From contig JADGKB010000111.1 of the NCBI GenBank assembly GCA_027604185.1, positions 1-43,202 of the forward strand: a DNA stretch of 43,202 bases. The letters run 5' to 3'. Below the pieces are notes generated by a model, which worked only from the letters and a program-made list of their open reading frames with translations, ran no database searches and was not told the DNA's origin. Position numbers and translations under genes: made by a program. Positions within the stretch are counted from its first letter, which is position 1. The number at the start of each line of letters is the position of its first letter. Source of the DNA: Boothiomyces macroporosus (taxonomy: Eukaryota; Chytridiomycota; Chytridiomycetes; Rhizophydiales; Terramycetaceae). Positions 20,770 to 30,880 of the stretch are shown one piece after another.

Positions 20770-21138
20770 ACAAGTTTCTTTTCATTTATAGTATCGCTTG
20801 TTGATGTATGTTCTAGTTTTAGGTCCTACATCTACTAGCCCTTTGTTGGCAAGATGCATGCTTGTCTGAGCACTGAGAGTTGCGCATTGAACTTGCTGCG
20901 GCAATCCTTTGTGGTGATTACAGAAACGTTTTCCTTTAGAAGACTCCTAATAATTCTTTTACATCTCAAAATACTATTCAAGCACATATAACAAGACTGA
21001 AGATCTGGTTATTCAACTCCGACTTATACTATCCTTTGAGGTACCCTTTGTGTGTAAGAAGCAATCTTTGCAACTGACAACGCATGGACGAAAAACGTGT
21101 TTGTTGGCTATAAGAAGGGTGAAAGAAAGCACTTTGTA
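20770..21138. other. Intergenic, no gene recognised
   Basis: About 370 bases between the transporter and the phosphatase gene. No reading frame, repeat or RNA gene stands out. Confidence 0.4.
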
Positions 21139-22335
21139 ATGAAGTTGCAGTACTTGGCAATATTTTCTCTAGTATGCTCAAACCCGTTACTCGGAACTAC
21201 TACTGGTTACTCTTCTGCCGACTACCAACCACTTTCTGCTAAAAAACTGGTCCAAGTACACCTGATAACTAGACATGGAGTTCGTTATCCAACTTTAGAC
21301 AACTTTCAAGCGCATTTGGATATAGTGCAGCAAATTCAATCTAGCCCTGCAATTAACTCTACAATTGATTTGAATTATGGCCCTTTATCCAATGCAGGAA
21401 TGTTGCATCCATCTGGTAAACAGTCTGTTCAAAGCTATGGCCAAAGGTTTCAAGCAAGGTACTCCAGTCTACTAGACGACCCCTCTAAATTTTTCACTTC
21501 CAGCAGTAATGTCCCTAGAGTACTAGATACAGCCTCAAGCTTTTTTATTGGAATGAAAGGCACTGAACTACCAAACGGTGTTATCCAAGATCGAACTTTG
21601 GATGCTGATAATGACATGAACAAGTCTTGTAAAAAGTATGTCAGTTTGCCTAAAAACAAAAAAGAAGCCAGTACTTTTGAAAAAGAGTACCTTCCAAATC
21701 TCGCAGATAAACTAAACAACAAACTAGATATGGAATTGAATACAACTCAAGCGTCAACTTTACTTGATGCTTGTGCATTTCAAATTGCTTTTGGAATGAA
21801 TCCAAACGAATCGTTTTGCAGCCAATTTGATTCTGATGATTTCAGCAACTACCAACTAAACGACGACTTTTCGAAATTCTATACTTTATCTTATGGTCTT
21901 GACGCGCCATTCAATTCGCAATTAGGTTGTTCGTTGGTAACTGATATTTACAACAATATAAACAACCAATCTTTGACAGCATCCTTTCATTTTGGGCACG
22001 CAGAAACAATCATCCCGTTAATTACTAGTTTAGGGCTACTCCGAGACTCTCAGCTTTTGACTACCCAGAGTCCAAATTTGGCAGATAGAAAGTTCAAGAC
22101 TGGGCTGTTTGCTCCAATGCAGGCTAATTTGGTATTTGAAGTATATGAAAACAATGATTTGCGGTTGGTGTTGAATGAAGCACCTATCGATATTCCTGGT
22201 TGTACTGATTCTACTGGGTTATGCGCGTTCAACAAGTTTCTTGAAATTTATCACAATGTTGTTGGGTGTGACTTTGATTCTATCTGTGAAAATGCCTCCA
22301 CCACTATTGGTGGATCTAACGGAAACACAAACTAA
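21139..22335 (+). CDS. MINPP1: MINPP1-type histidine phosphatase (phytase-like), secreted
   Basis: 398 aa from the ATG at 21139, chosen because it begins a signal peptide (MKLQYLAIFSLVCSNPLLG). The branch-2 histidine phosphatase motif is LITRHGVRYPT with catalytic His46. The proton-donor motif is HFGHAETIIPLI with His287-Ala-Glu; HAE rather than HD is characteristic of multiple inositol polyphosphate phosphatase (MINPP1). The C-terminal block VLNEAPIDIPGC...LCAFNKF also fits MINPP1. It is expected to remove phosphate from phytate or other inositol polyphosphates outside the cell or in the secretory pathway. Single exon, slightly shorter than animal homologues (about 480 aa). Confidence 0.8.
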   Translation: MKLQYLAIFSLVCSNPLLGTTTGYSSADYQPLSAKKLVQVHLITRHGVRYPTLDNFQAHLDIVQQIQSSPAINSTIDLNYGPLSNAGMLHPSGKQSVQSYGQRFQARYSSLLDDPSKFFTSSSNVPRVLDTASSFFIGMKGTELPNGVIQDRTLDADNDMNKSCKKYVSLPKNKKEASTFEKEYLPNLADKLNNKLDMELNTTQASTLLDACAFQIAFGMNPNESFCSQFDSDDFSNYQLNDDFSKFYTLSYGLDAPFNSQLGCSLVTDIYNNINNQSLTASFHFGHAETIIPLITSLGLLRDSQLLTTQSPNLADRKFKTGLFAPMQANLVFEVYENNDLRLVLNEAPIDIPGCTDSTGLCAFNKFLEIYHNVVGCDFDSICENASTTIGGSNGNTN

Positions 22336-22430
22336 TAAAGATATCATCAATGCTTCTGTTGTGGCGAGGTATTGATTCAAGAAAAGATAATACTGTTGGC
22401 AGTTTGAATTGAAAAACATCAATAAATATA

Positions 22431-23466
22431 TTAAATGTACTCTTCAGGGTTTTCATTATCGTTATCAGGATCACCACTATATTAATTATAATTACCTTGG
22501 GTTTGGTTTCTTGTCAAAAGGAGTAATAGGATCAAACCGTGCACCTTGGGGAACAGATCCAGGCGGTAGTTGCATTGGATTGTTTGGATCTGGTCTGTAA
22601 GGGTTTTGAGGAAGGTATGGATTCGCCGGTTGATAAGGATTTGGGATAGGACCCAACGGACCACCAGGATTTAGTGGACCACCAGGATTCAATGGACCAG
22701 ATGGCATTCCACCTTGGTAAGGTATTCCTCCAGGATGCATTGGTCCAAACCCACCTATTTCACCGCCATATGGGGTCTTGTAAGGGTTATCTGAAAATGG
22801 ATCCATTTTTGGTCTTATAGTATCAATAACATGGTGATTGCCAGGAGTATGCATCCCTGGATAGCCAGTATTACCAGGGAACCCAGGAGTATACCCCGAA
22901 GGTTTAGTATTTGAAAACATTGGGTGATCGGGACCAACAATCATACCTCCACCTGGATTAATTCCTTTAAAGTTTGGTTCCAAATCCGATCGTCCGATTT
23001 CAAATTTAGGAGTAATATTTACATTTGCCACAGTAACAGGGATTCCATATTGTACAGGTTTAGGGAGAGAATCAACTGGAGTGTGGGTAGGTTGAGGCTG
23101 CTTTAATCTATCCGCACTGAAATTATCCGCATCTTTTTGTACTTTTAATATGAATGCTTCAGCTACTTGCTGATCCATTTTGCTTTTTAGTAGCTGGGTC
23201 AGTCCAATCATAATTCCAGCGACTTTGTTCCAGTCCCAATAGCTGCTGGATAGAGGCAGATCTGCATCAAACGAAAAAGAATTGGATTCCAATTCGTACT
23301 CGGTCTCTTTTAAAAGTAGAATAAATTCACCGAGCTTGGTTTTTGAAAAGTACTGGTTGTCTTTGATTTGTTTGATTTCCACCTTGAGCGAAGAGAGTGT
23401 GTGGCGAGTTAGCGAATCCAAGAGATCTTGTTTGGATTTAAAAGACTTGTTTTTAAGGGCTTGCAT
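22431..23466 (-). CDS. PSMF1: PI31-type proteasome regulator
   Basis: Exons 23466-22496 and 22476-22431, joined across a 19-nt intron; 338 aa. The N-terminal 120 residues form the FP-like domain. The C-terminal half is Pro/Gly rich and disordered, with DLEPNFKG...GGGMIVGPDHPMF, repeated PLNPGGP units and PPGSVPQGARFDPITPF, the signature of PI31/Fub1. Without splicing the protein would stop at PNPR; splicing instead adds a short tail ending in EEYI. A penultimate Tyr matches the C-terminal HbYX-like end of PI31 proteins, although the preceding residue is Glu rather than hydrophobic. PI31 binds the 20S core and affects its activity or transport. Confidence 0.8.
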
Positions 23467-23553
23467 TAATTTTGAAAGAGTGAAATTCTCAAAACTTTTG
23501 GGTCTATAGTCACGTGATAATTATTCCAAATGATTCTCAAGGAATTTTATTCA

Positions 23554-25092
23554 CTATTTATCTACGGATTCAGTGTACGCAGTCGATTGAGTGATTTTAG
23601 TTTTCTGGCCGTTATTGCGAACGGAATCTGACGATTTCCTAATAATAGTATAAGTCTTCCACGTAAAGAACGAATGCAAAGTGAGAATTAGAGCGCTGCA
23701 TCCCAGAGTGTCATTATAAACCAAGTCATTGCCCAGCATAGAAGTGTACAACTTGATCGAGTTTAAAACCGCGTTTGCAGTGACTACCAACAGCTGGCCA
23801 AATATTATGAGGATGAAATACGGGTCAATCTTTTGGATCCTTTTAAAGAATGAAGAGTAGTGACCTTTTTCAAATTTTCCCGCCAGCAGCATTATCTTGT
23901 ATGAGATCAACAAGGGTATAATGGTATTGTATACAAATACAAAGTATGTCCAGTAAATACCGTATCCATTCCACTTTAGCAAAAACCTAAAGAAATCCAT
24001 GTTGGTATTGGCTTCGCCTTGGCCGCCATTAAGATACCACATGTCATAGTTGGACCCAAACAAGCCTACATGGACAATTACCAGAGTGCTCCAACTGATG
24101 TACCTTGCATACCAATAGTCTGGGAATAGAATGGTATTCAACAGCATTGTAGTTAATACACAAGACGCAAGCATACTCAATGAATGCGTTATCCCGACAT
24201 ACTCTTCAAATGCTGCCATTTGGACCAACTGGGGAAATGGAACACACCATGCAACCATTACACCACTAATATACAGTAACCACAAGAATTGACCAACTAG
24301 AGTAATAATCTGAGAAAATTTGCACACTTTTTTCGTAAGCATTTCCATGCCTGTTGAATAGAGCGTGTAAAGCAACATTAACATACTGATGACAAACAAT
24401 ACCAGAGCAATGAAATCAAAGTAGTAATCAAAATGAGGTACTAGTATCTCCATTGGCATATAAGCCACCCAGCTGTAAAACATTGCTGCATCAGTGACTG
24501 TCAAATATTGTACAGTGACATTTCCAAGTAAATCCGACGTGTAATTCTGTATTTGAAAAGTCAGTTGAATAGATTCTTCCACTCCATTACAGTTTGGTTG
24601 TGAATAAACACTAAACACGGCAGTACTACCATTTACTTTGCATTGGTAGTAGTTATCGATACAGTTCCCACCATTAGGTAAAGCCCAAATGCCTTTGTAC
24701 CCATTCAACGCAAACGTGTCATTGATATTCTGAACACCTAACGCGCAATATGAAGATCCTCTAGCTCCAACTGGTAATAAATCAGTCAATGGCTGATTGT
24801 ACTCTAGTGCTATACCAGAATAATACGGAAACGATAGTGAAATGTCCATTGTGCCTATACAGCAGTATCCAGGTATTGGAACGTATACATTACCGCAATC
24901 ACCAACTGACAGTTCAGTAGCTTGGAATTTGAAATACGGCGACCACGTTTCGTTGAGTGATGGATCATACGGAGCGTACCCCCAGGGATTGGCAACTTCA
25001 AAAGCGTAAAAGGTATCTGGTGGGCCTTTACACTCTTTTTGCTTGTACTGTAGCTCCAGTATCAAGTCGGCGGCAACTGGTGGAAACAGCAT
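23554..25092 (-). CDS. Seven-helix protein with cysteine-rich ectodomain (copy 2)
   Basis: 512 aa, no intron, start ATG at 25092. The ectodomain (1 to about 220) has cysteines at 21, 66, 77, 78, 116, 144, 151 and 168 in the pattern CKGPPDT...DCGN...YCC...SYC...LPNGGNCIDN...C...NC. Seven helices lie near 225-248, 260-284, 300-322, 332-350, 378-402, 424-446 and 460-480, with a basic tail. It aligns along its length with the gene at 5229-6826, which has two microintrons at positions where this copy has none. The N-terminal hydrophobic segment is a weak signal peptide. It is a probable surface receptor of a family I do not recognise. Confidence 0.75.
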   Translation of the reverse strand: MLFPPVAADLILELQYKQKECKGPPDTFYAFEVANPWGYAPYDPSLNETWSPYFKFQATELSVGDCGNVYVPIPGYCCIGTMDISLSFPYYSGIALEYNQPLTDLLPVGARGSSYCALGVQNINDTFALNGYKGIWALPNGGNCIDNYYQCKVNGSTAVFSVYSQPNCNGVEESIQLTFQIQNYTSDLLGNVTVQYLTVTDAAMFYSWVAYMPMEILVPHFDYYFDFIALVLFVISMLMLLYTLYSTGMEMLTKKVCKFSQIITLVGQFLWLLYISGVMVAWCVPFPQLVQMAAFEEYVGITHSLSMLASCVLTTMLLNTILFPDYWYARYISWSTLVIVHVGLFGSNYDMWYLNGGQGEANTNMDFFRFLLKWNGYGIYWTYFVFVYNTIIPLLISYKIMLLAGKFEKGHYSSFFKRIQKIDPYFILIIFGQLLVVTANAVLNSIKLYTSMLGNDLVYNDTLGCSALILTLHSFFTWKTYTIIRKSSDSVRNNGQKTKITQSTAYTESVDK

Positions 25093-25109
25093 TAGGATTG
25101 TCTATTAGG

Positions 25110-25140
25110 GAGTGACGTTTTTTTGAATGATGCCGCGAAA
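25110..25140 (-). promoter_or_regulatory. Shared CGCGAAA / ACGTCAC promoter elements
   Basis: Read on the minus strand, AAAACGTCACTC (25121-25110) lies 17 bases before the ATG of the seven-helix gene, with a TTTCGCG (25140-25134) further upstream. The same pair precedes the paralogue at 5229, with the 12-base element at nearly the same distance from the ATG. Confidence 0.35.
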
Positions 25141-25303
25141 TCGAGATATTATCGGCAATATTTTCAACTGATATTCGAGAGCTTATCTCTAAATACATGG
25201 TTCGAGTCTTTAGATTCTGTAATGTATCGCTATCTGTACGATATACAGAGATTTGATCTAGCGGAAATACGTCAAAATGCTTTTAAATTTATTCACAAAA
25301 GGT

Positions 25304-25936
25304 TTAAACATTATTAGTAGTGGCTACTTGACTAGGAGTGTATTCAGGGACATATTCTCCCTGGTAGACAGGCTGAGGAGGAGGGAAGCTCTTTTCGTTG
25401 TATGGTTGCTTGACATCCATCGGGTAGCTTTGCGGGTAAGTTTGAGCAAATGCAAACTCTGGTTCATCAGGCATTCCCAATACTGCATAGTACTTTCTGA
25501 TATTCATCAGCAAAACCAAGAGGACAATCGATTGGAAGACTGTGTTCAAACCAATAGAAATCTGAATGGCTCTGAAAATATCGTTAAAGTTGTCATTTGG
25601 GCTCTTGTCTGGAATATTATTAAAGGCATTCAATTCTTTCTGTCTGAAATCTGGCGAAAAGATTAGCAGCACTTTGATAGCAATGTTCATGAGCATTCCA
25701 AGTATTGCGAGTCCACCTGAGGTAACTGTTAATGGCCTGCTACGTAGGAATGACGCTGCTGCAAGTATTCCTGAAGAAACGACTCCGTAAATACCCAGAA
25801 CTAGCAAGAGAATGTCTGTAAAGTCCAAGCCATTGGCTACTGCTGAGATTACTTGTCTGAGGGAAGAAAGTGCGATTATTACCGCGAATACGTACAAGGA
25901 TGTTGCTGCGCTACAAAACAAGAATGATCGATCCAT
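25304..25936 (-). CDS. Four-helix membrane protein with Pro/Tyr-rich tail
   Basis: 210 aa from the ATG at 25936 (the frame extends 8 codons upstream without an ATG). Four hydrophobic helices: about 5-27, 38-66, 71-93 and 118-142, with a loop between helices 3 and 4 that is rich in Asp and Asn. The last 60 residues form a cytoplasmic-looking tail rich in Pro, Tyr and Gln. The plan resembles tetraspan proteins of the MARVEL/SUR7 kind, but I see no diagnostic motif, so the family is open. It lies next to and in the same direction as the cysteine-ectodomain receptor. Confidence 0.6.
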   Translation of the reverse strand: MDRSFLFCSAATSLYVFAVIIALSSLRQVISAVANGLDFTDILLLVLGIYGVVSSGILAAASFLRSRPLTVTSGGLAILGMLMNIAIKVLLIFSPDFRQKELNAFNNIPDKSPNDNFNDIFRAIQISIGLNTVFQSIVLLVLLMNIRKYYAVLGMPDEPEFAFAQTYPQSYPMDVKQPYNEKSFPPPQPVYQGEYVPEYTPSQVATTNNV

Positions 25937-26186
25937 AGGGGAATGTCTTGCTTTTACCAATTTATAGGCTTGTTTCAGAACGTGTGGCTGGGTGGGCTGA
26001 GAATGACTTCATGATGGAAAATCCGATTGGCTAAACAGAATACATTACACCAATCAAATCGATACACACAATGAATTCTTGCAATTCATTTTATTGGGTT
26101 GATTTTTCGTTGGGCTTCAAGAACGCTTAATCAAAAACCCCAATCAATTTGGCACTTTATTTAAACCAAGAGCAGCACTGAGTTAA

Positions 26187-27521
26187 TCAACGGCTTACGA
26201 AATCCGCTTCTGCTGGTAGCTGAGCAGACTCTGCTACCGTTTGCATCAAAGACAATGTAGAAACATCAGTGTCGTATACCCCATACCATCCTTAAATCAA
26301 TACAAAAATACCTGGTGCTTCATGATGTGGATCGCCTACCCTACATCTGCCATCCTTTTCATCTCCTGGTCTACTCGCACCACTGTAAACCCAGAAACCA
26401 AATCCTGCATATGCCCCGCCATTCATTCTTAAACTAACAGTTTTTTCAAGCATAGCTTTATAGTACCTGTCCTTGTTTGTTACTGTGTGTTTGCAACTGT
26501 AAATGTCTGGCTTTTGTTTTGCCAGCCAGTTATCTCGAGGAAATCCAAACTCTTCAAGAACCAAAGGTTTGTTGATAGCCCTAGCCCATTTATCTACCTT
26601 TTCAACAACTGCAGTCCCCCATTCAATAGCATGCTTGATATTTGCTTCAGATGGATCCATCATGTCGTATTCACCTCTGTTTTGCACCCAGATGTGGTTG
26701 CAACAATAATCTATTGACGGGCAAGCATGGGCTTGATTAAAGTCTTTTTGATCGAATTTAGACTCTAAACCAACAGTTACCATATGATTGGGAGCAATAG
26801 ACTTGATGAATTTGGCAGTTGATTCACACCATTCAGAAGTTGGAAGTTGAGGCTCGTTGCATAGTTCAAAGCTGAATATAGACGGGTCTTCCTTGTAATA
26901 CACGCCGGTATACTTGTTTTTTCGGTTGAGAATAAATGAAATGTGGTTACGGTAGATTTCTTGACACTTTGGAGCTATTTCTGCGTCAGTGTAGAACCTG
27001 GCTGCATAGTCAATAAAGATGCTCCAATTTTCATCAGATATCGCAACAGTGTAATCGTTTAACTCGGGGGACCATGATGGAGGATATGGGATGGGCTCTC
27101 CAGTTACCCAGTTCACATATTGAGCAAACCCACCAGACCAGTGCCAGAAACTATGTTAACTGAATAGTTACTTGTTGAAGCATAGTACTGCTTTAAAGCC
27201 TCTTTTTGACAGTTCAGCCATGGCATAGTCTAGACCATCCAAGACTTCCTCATTATACACGCCCAAAGACGGCATAAGAGATGGCTTCATCCTAAACGGT
27301 TCGGTATCAGGGCCTTCTGATGCAGCCATGATTCGCAAGTTGTTGATACCGAATCTCTTCATGTGGTCCAAGTCTTGGATTAGCCGATCCCTATCGCCCC
27401 AACTAGAGTCAGACGCTCCAAGATTCATTGCCTGCCAATAATTGGCAGAAAAACAAAAGTAATCTTGGCCTTTCAGTTGAAATCTTGTTCCCTTTGGTTT
27501 AACGTATGAAAAGGTATTCAT
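26187..27521 (-). CDS. GH5 (subfamily-7-like) beta-mannanase without signal peptide
   Basis: Exons 27521-27172, 27150-26312 and 26290-26187, with two 21-nt introns; 430 aa. It resembles fungal and plant endo-1,4-beta-mannanases: RIMAASEGP, LNN-like FNNFWHWSGG (created only by splicing), acid/base Glu216 in FELCNEP, HIWVQN, nucleophile Glu317 in LVLEEFGF, WVYSG, and DPHHEAPG joined by splicing to WYGVYDTD. It would hydrolyse beta-1,4-mannan. The N-terminus (MNTFSYVKPKGTRFQLKGQD) is not a signal peptide, so the enzyme looks cytosolic unless an upstream exon is missing. It is divergent from the large CBM1-mannanase. Confidence 0.88.
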
Positions 27522-28093
27522 AATTTCTTTAGCTTATTCTTGATTTAAAAGCTGTTGGAATTCTTTAGTCTTGTGATGTGAGATATGGCCGCCATGAGTG
27601 TAACAGAGATGAGTGACGGGCCACAACCCAAGTTGAATGGAAAAACAATAGAGTTGCTGCGGGCAAATCGCCATTGCATATAGATGACAGGGTCAAGTAT
27701 TTGATAGTAGGATTTCATTTATAGCTCATAACCAATCTTTTTTGCATCAGAGCAAATCAGGACACATGACTAAAAGCTGATCTTGCCCAAAATGGAACTC
27801 AAGGAGGTTGGAATGGCCCATTACTATATCAGAGTGCAACAGATGGAATAATCGGCTGCCGATCTTGAATCAATCAGTCCACATCAGCAGCTTGCATTAG
27901 CAATCCGAAAGCAGCGTTATTACAATTCTGACTAGCACTGGGACTTTGTCATGTACACTATTCTAGTTTAGCCTATTAGTGTAAACTGATTATCTATTTT
28001 CGTGCTGAAAAAGACATTTACCTGCTGACACGATCCAAATACACATGACTTTAGAACAAAAGTATAAAATCCTTATAGTGGGATGAGCTGGCA
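27522..28093. other. Divergent intergenic region between the two mannanase genes
   Basis: About 570 bases containing both promoters. I looked for a 5' exon carrying a signal peptide for either mannanase and found none that joins by a GT-AG intron of the usual size. Confidence 0.45.
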
Positions 28094-30879
28094 ATGAAGT
28101 TTGTTCGTGCATTAGCCTGCGGAAAGCTATACGACCAATGCGGAGGTGCTCAGTTTAGTGGCAGCACTTGCTGCGTTGAGGGAACAAAGTGTGTCTATCA
28201 AAACCAATGGTACTCTCAGTGCCAATCAGTGCCTTCTACAACTTGTGGCAATCTCTGGGACAAGTGTGGTGGGATTGGTTTCAACGGCCCAGCTTGTTGT
28301 GTTGCTGGTGCTCAGTGCGTTTATCAAGATCAATACTATTCCCAATGCAAACCATCTTCAAACACCGTTGCTCCAGTTCCACCAACTGCAACTATTCCAC
28401 CAGTAACCACAACTCCGCCTCAACCCAGTCCGACTAGCGTTCCTCAAGTAACAACTATGTCTCCTACAGCTACTCTATTGTCCAACGACCAAATGAACGG
28501 CTTTGTAAAGACCAATGGCGCTTCACTTTCGCTACTTGGAAAGCCCTTCTACTTTGGTGCCACCAATTTCTACAAATTGTTCTATTCGTATGAATCGGAT
28601 TTGCCGTACATCTTTAGCGATGCTGTAGCTATCAAGTCGTCAGTAGTAAGAACTTGGTGTTTTTGTGATGGTGTCAACTGTGACAGCACGTCATACACAA
28701 ACTTTAGTTTCCATTTTACTGATTACGACTCTGTAAACAAACGATTGACATTCAATGATGATGTCAATAGCGGAATAGGAAGGCTTGATCGAGTACTACA
28801 GTATGCAAAGCAATATGGTATCAAGCTAATTTTCACTCTATCAGGCAACTGGGGTGATTTTGGCGGAGTCGATTACTATGTGGAAAAGTTTTCTACCAAT
28901 CAGCAGAAAACCCATTCAGACTTTTATACAAATGCTGCTGTCATTGCCCAGTTCAAAAGCTATATTTCGCATATTTTGAATCGCGTAAATACACTCACTG
29001 GGATTGCTTACAAGGATGATCCGACAATTATGGCATGGGAGCTAGGTAATGAGCTCCGCTGTGTCGGTTCCGGCCAATTTCCTCGTGATTCCAATTGCAA
29101 CGCAGCTACAATTACAAAATGGGTTGATGATATATCCACTTTTATAAAAACCATCGACACTAATCACCTGGTAGCTATTGGCGATGAAGGTTTCTTTCAA
29201 TACAACAACTTTAATCCAAACGCAAATGGATATGCTGGATCGCCTTATAGTAATCTGTGGAATGGCGACAATGATTTTGTTGGGAATGCCAGATTGAAAA
29301 ACATTGACATTCTAACTTTCCATACATATTTCAGTAATTACTCGTTAATTTAGATCAATGGAACACTAAAGGTGATCCAGCGTTCATTCAAAATACTTTG
29401 CAATGGATCAAAGACCACGCAGCAGTGGCTCAATCAGTAGGAAAACCAATTTATGTTGGTGAATATGGTATTGATGTTGCAGACCAGCGAAGAACCGATT
29501 TCCCAATTCTGCAAAAGCAAATTGAGGACTCTAATATCTCTGGGTCATTAATGTGGTTGCTGTTGTCGCACAATGGAACTCTTCCTTGCAGAGAGATTCC
29601 TGATGAAAATGGATTAAATTTTGGATTGTGTGTGTCTGACCCTGATACGGCAAATATCTTGGTTCCTCATGGTACTAGAATGTTCAACAAAGGAGCTATG
29701 GATACCAATGCAAATTTTGTCACTAGAAATGGAATGCAATTAATGTACAATGGCAAACCATTCTACTTTGGAGGCACAAACGTGTACAACCTGTTTATTA
29801 GCTCCAATAGTGATATCGACACAATATTTGCCAATTTGGCTGCTTTGGATGCTAGGGTGGTTCGAACATGGTTATTTGCGGATGGAAAAAACAACGGGGC
29901 TTACTTTAATGGCCAGCAAGTGTGGTTTTTGGACTTTGATTCGCAAGGAAATATTTATTTCAATGACGATACCAATACTGGATTAGGACGGTTGGACTAT
30001 GCGATTCAATCTGCTCAAAAGCATGGAATCAAACTGATTTTTACTCTTGCAAATAACTGGAACGCATTTGGAGGGATCGATGTTTACATTAATGCCCTTC
30101 CAAACGCATCGTCCAGATTACATTCAATGTTCTTTACCAATCCACAAATCAAAGCTCAATTCAAACAGTATATTTCTCATGTATTGAATCGAGTGAACAC
30201 TCTTACCAACATTGCTTACAAGAATGATCCTACAATTATGGCTTTTGAACTTTTGAATGAAGCCAGGTGCACTGGTGGCAACGAAAATACCAATCCAACT
30301 GATCCAAACTGCGGAAAGAATGCTGTTATTACCAAATGGGTGGATGAAATGTCTACGTATATAAAAACAGTTGATGGGAATCATTTGATTGCTGCTGGCG
30401 ATGAGGGATTTTTCAACAGTTACAGCAAATACTCACAGACTTATCCGCTTGCTTATAGCAACATTTATGATGGTTCGGCTGGTGGCGACTTTGAAGCAAC
30501 TGCAAGACTGGAAAACGTTGACATTCTCGGATTGCACTCATACTTTAACCAGTGGATGGATAGCAGTCACTTTAACCAAGATGTATACCTTCATTACACA
30601 CAGTCTTGGATTGCAGATCATCAAGCTGTCGCCAAGGCAGTAAACAAACCAATCTACCTTGGAGAATATGGCATAGGAAATACTGCAATTAGACTAAACA
30701 CTTATCCGATCATTCAAAACTCTCTCGATTCTCTCAACTATGCTGGTTCAGCAACTTGGAACATGAATGCAGGTAATTGCCAACCTCAAAACGAAAATGA
30801 TGATAGTTACTGCTACAATGCAGACGGAATCCAAACATTTATGAAGAATTACGATACAAAGATGAAAAACAAGCAATAA
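28094..30879 (+). CDS. Double-domain GH5 mannanase with two CBM1 modules
   Basis: Exons 28094-29333 and 29354-30879 with a 20-nt intron; 921 aa. Two fungal cellulose-binding CBM1 modules (about 9-44 and 51-86, each with CGG...CC...YSQC) lead through a Pro/Thr linker (87-130) to two GH5 domains (about 135-520 and 545-921). Each starts with the [12 protein letters not shown] motif seen in GH5_7 mannanases. Catalytic Glu pairs are Glu320 (WELGNE) with Glu450 (VGEYG), and Glu716 (FELLNE) with Glu851 (LGEYG); both domains look active. The splice restores HTYFNQW, matching HSYFNQW in the second domain. It probably attacks mannan within cellulose. The N-terminus [10 protein letters not shown] is too short for a normal signal peptide. 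Confidence 0.88.
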
Positions 30880-30880
30880 A

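Noticed and set aside
25199..25222. tRNA T-arm-like GGTTCGAGTC
   Set aside because: No matching stem, acceptor or anticodon arm around it.
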